DNA of 35,630 nucleotides from Bacillota bacterium. GTDB taxonomy: Bacteria > Bacillota > Limnochordia > Darwinibacteriales > DTU012. The position numbers and the translations under genes were made by a program. Positions 34,600 through 35,630 of this stretch are shown piece by piece (position 1 is the first letter of the stretch; each line of letters begins with the position of its first letter). The notes under the pieces are model-generated. The model was not told the DNA's origin. It did no database searches and saw only the letters and a program-made list of their open reading frames with translations. The stretch is from positions 1 through 35,630 of the forward strand of contig JAAYNP010000037.1 in the NCBI GenBank assembly GCA_012520795.1, written 5' to 3'.

Positions 34600-34604
34600 T
34601 ATCG

Positions 34605-35246
34605 CTATTCTGCTATCGCATACTGTAAGCGCCCGAAACCGGCGAAGCTGCTGGTCCAAAAATCCCCGTTAACGTAGGCATTGGTCCGGACAACCTTTCC
34701 TCGACTGGCCGATGCAGTAACGAAATGAACCACATCCCCTTTAAACTCTGAAAAGATGGCAACGCCGGAAATATTGCCGAAAGCGTCTTTAAAGAAAATC
34801 AGATCGCCTGGGACAAGTTGGTCCCGGCTGATGAGCACACTGTTGTAGTTGGCGATTAGGCCGCTGGTGGCGTCGGTTACCAGAGCCTTTTGCGTCTCAT
34901 CGAAAAAGAACCGGATGTTTGGTATTACATGACGGTAGGCATTAACAACTACGGCTGATGCATCAGCTCCGATCTCCTCACCGGGGACCTTGCCGTCTGC
35001 AAGAGCTGCCAAATAAGCCTCCACACTTAGTCTGCCGCCGTACAAGTAGGCAACTTCATTGCTGACATACTGCAGTGCATAATCATGGGCTTGATTTGCT
35101 TGCTCGATTGTGATAAGATACTTTTCGGCGGCCAATACCGGCTCGTAATCTGCAGTGAATGCTGCTGTGATGCTTACAAGCACAAGCATTATAAACAACC
35201 GCGCTGCCAGGTTCAAATGGTAAAACTGGCCATAAGTGGTTTTCAT
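34605..35246 (-). CDS. Secreted NlpC/P60-like protein lacking catalytic Cys
   Basis: 213 residues with a signal peptide (hydrophobic LFIMLVLVSITAAF, cleavage near VLAAEK). The body follows the NlpC/P60 layout: AYLYGGR corresponds to the usual PYxWGG; GADASAVVVNAYRHV corresponds to GxDCSGLVxxxY; LVPGDLIFFKD is the conserved PGDLVFF; and SGVAIF stands where HVGIY is expected. The catalytic Cys is Ala and the His position is Ser, so peptidoglycan hydrolysis is unlikely. A binding or structural role is inferred. The ATG is 7 bases behind GGGAGG. It lies just upstream of the ger operon in the same direction but is separated by a terminator. Assignment to the fold rests on pattern only. Confidence 0.68.
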   Translation of the reverse strand: MKTTYGQFYHLNLAARLFIMLVLVSITAAFTADYEPVLAAEKYLITIEQANQAHDYALQYVSNEVAYLYGGRLSVEAYLAALADGKVPGEEIGADASAVVVNAYRHVIPNIRFFFDETQKALVTDATSGLIANYNSVLISRDQLVPGDLIFFKDAFGNISGVAIFSEFKGDVVHFVTASASRGKVVRTNAYVNGDFWTSSFAGFGRLQYAIAE

Positions 35247-35284
35247 AGACTGACCTCCCTGTTATACAAGACTTGTCCATGTCT

Positions 35285-35314
35285 ATTATAATATAATTGA
35301 CGGCAAACAGGCAA
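35285..35314 (-). promoter_or_regulatory. Promoter of the NlpC/P60-like gene
   Basis: On the minus strand a TTGCCT (-35, 35314-35309) and a perfect TATAAT (-10, 35290-35285) are separated by 18 bases. The ATG is 38 bases after the -10 element. It resembles a vegetative sigma-A promoter, not a forespore promoter. Confidence 0.6.
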
Positions 35315-35349
35315 TCGGAGCTGAGAGGTCCAAAATAATCAAATATGGA

Positions 35350-35378
35350 TTGACAATCAGGGTTCTCGCTGGTATAAT
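35350..35378 (+). promoter_or_regulatory. Consensus promoter of the tRNA cluster
   Basis: TTGACA (35350-35355) and TATAAT (35373-35378) match the vegetative consensus exactly with the ideal 17-base spacer, 32 bases before the first tRNA. This is what is expected of a strong stable-RNA promoter. Confidence 0.93.
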
Positions 35379-35410
35379 TTAAGATGCTCTACGGTGGCGA
35401 ATGCAATCGT

Positions 35411-35486
35411 GGGCGAATAGCTCAGCTGGGAGAGCACCTGCCTTACAAGCAGGGGGTCACAGGTTCGAGCCCTGTTTCGCCCACCA
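35411..35486 (+). tRNA. tRNA-Val (TAC)
   Basis: A complete cloverleaf of 76 bases: acceptor GGGCGAA/TTCGCCC, D-arm GCTC/GAGC, anticodon stem CCTGC/GCAGG with loop CTTACAA (anticodon TAC), T-arm ACAGG/CCTGT with TTCGAGC, discriminator A and encoded CCA. Confidence 0.97.
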
Positions 35487-35506
35487 TTCATTTGAGTGGT
35501 ATACAT

Positions 35507-35582
35507 GCGGTAGTAGCTCAATTGGTAGAGCATCGCGTTGCCATCGCGAAGGTTGCGAGTTCGAGTCTCGTCTACCGCTCCA
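35507..35582 (+). tRNA. tRNA-Gly (GCC)
   Basis: A complete cloverleaf of 76 bases: acceptor GCGGTAG/CTACCGC, D-arm GCTC/GAGC, anticodon stem TCGCG/CGCGA with loop TTGCCAT (anticodon GCC), T-arm GCGAG/CTCGT with TTCGAGT, discriminator T and encoded CCA. Confidence 0.97.
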
Positions 35583-35590
35583 GATTTCGA

Positions 35591-35630
35591 GGAGCCGTGG
35601 TGTAGCTGGTTAACACGCCGGCCTGTCACG
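35591..35630 (+). tRNA. tRNA-Asp (GTC), 3' truncated by window edge
   Basis: The 5' half only: acceptor strand GGAGCCG, a D-arm region GTGTAGCTGGTTAACAC, and anticodon stem GCCGG with loop CTGTCAC (anticodon GTC). The 3' half lies beyond the window. Confidence 0.9.

Noticed and set aside
35357-35629. Open frames on both strands across the tRNA cluster, including one resembling proteins often annotated next to tRNAs.
   Set aside because: These are translations of tRNA genes (for example the recurrent RARTCDPLL-type peptide) and a known annotation artefact.
1-35630. CRISPR arrays, insertion sequences, prophage or integrative elements.
   Set aside because: No regularly spaced repeats, transposase or integrase motifs or terminal repeats were seen. 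The tRNA cluster at the right edge is a potential integration site, but no element is attached to it within the window.

Overview
The window looks like a chromosomal segment of a spore-forming, anaerobic or fermentative, plant-polysaccharide-degrading member of the Bacillota (Firmicutes). The evidence is a complete gerA-type spore germinant receptor operon, Gram-positive-style strong Shine-Dalgarno sequences (GGAGG), frequent GTG/TTG starts, lipoprotein signal peptides on secreted carbohydrate-active enzymes, and a flavin/Fe-S NADH-linked redox complex. A poorly characterised lineage such as Limnochordia fits, but that placement is inference only. I see no insertion sequences, phage genes or CRISPR arrays.

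Layout. (1) 1-3666: the 3' part of a very large protein with a degenerate transglutaminase-like segment, ending at a strong terminator. (2) 3729-6964: two divergently transcribed secreted pectate lyases of different PL1 types, sharing a 200-bp intergenic region with inverted repeats. (3) 6965-8829: a DegV-family lipid-binding protein (minus) and a membrane-anchored glutaminyl-peptide cyclotransferase (plus). (4) 8844-14396: a tightly packed nuoE/nuoF/nuoG-like operon. Its large subunit carries a GltD-type FAD/NAD(P) module fused between NuoG-like Fe-S domains, and I can see no hydrogenase or formate dehydrogenase active site. (5) 14576-16084: a GH43 endo-arabinanase lipoprotein behind a LacI/CcpA-like operator, then a small PII-like protein.

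(6) 16570-26066 (minus): what looks like one operon of seven genes, in transcription order: a SorE-like zinc dehydrogenase, lipB, lipA, E2, E3 (lpd), a fused E1-alpha/beta, and a PHP-domain protein. Gaps are 23-38 nt, or an overlap for lipB/lipA. It starts at an extended -10 promoter overlaid by a perfect palindrome. A sorbitol-6-phosphate-dehydrogenase-like SDR is transcribed divergently from the same region. This couples polyol or sugar-phosphate oxidation, lipoate attachment and a lipoate-dependent 2-oxoacid (or acetoin) dehydrogenase in one unit. (7) 27073-30635: a TMEM165/GDT1-type cation exchanger with an unusual Cys-rich tail, prephenate dehydratase, and a YeiH-type transporter. (8) 30715-35246 (minus): gerAB, gerAC, gerAA and, upstream, a secreted NlpC/P60-like protein that has lost its catalytic Cys. 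A terminator hairpin lies across the apparent start of gerAA. (9) 35350-35630: a consensus promoter followed by a tRNA cluster, Val(TAC), Gly(GCC) and Asp(GTC), the last cut by the window edge.

Physiologically the genes suggest a pectin/arabinan saprophyte. Extracellular lyases and arabinanase release sugars, polyol dehydrogenases and a lipoylated dehydrogenase complex oxidise intermediates, and the NADH-linked flavin/Fe-S complex rebalances electrons. No gene-free stretch exceeds about 220 bases. The intergenic signals I could support are listed as features.
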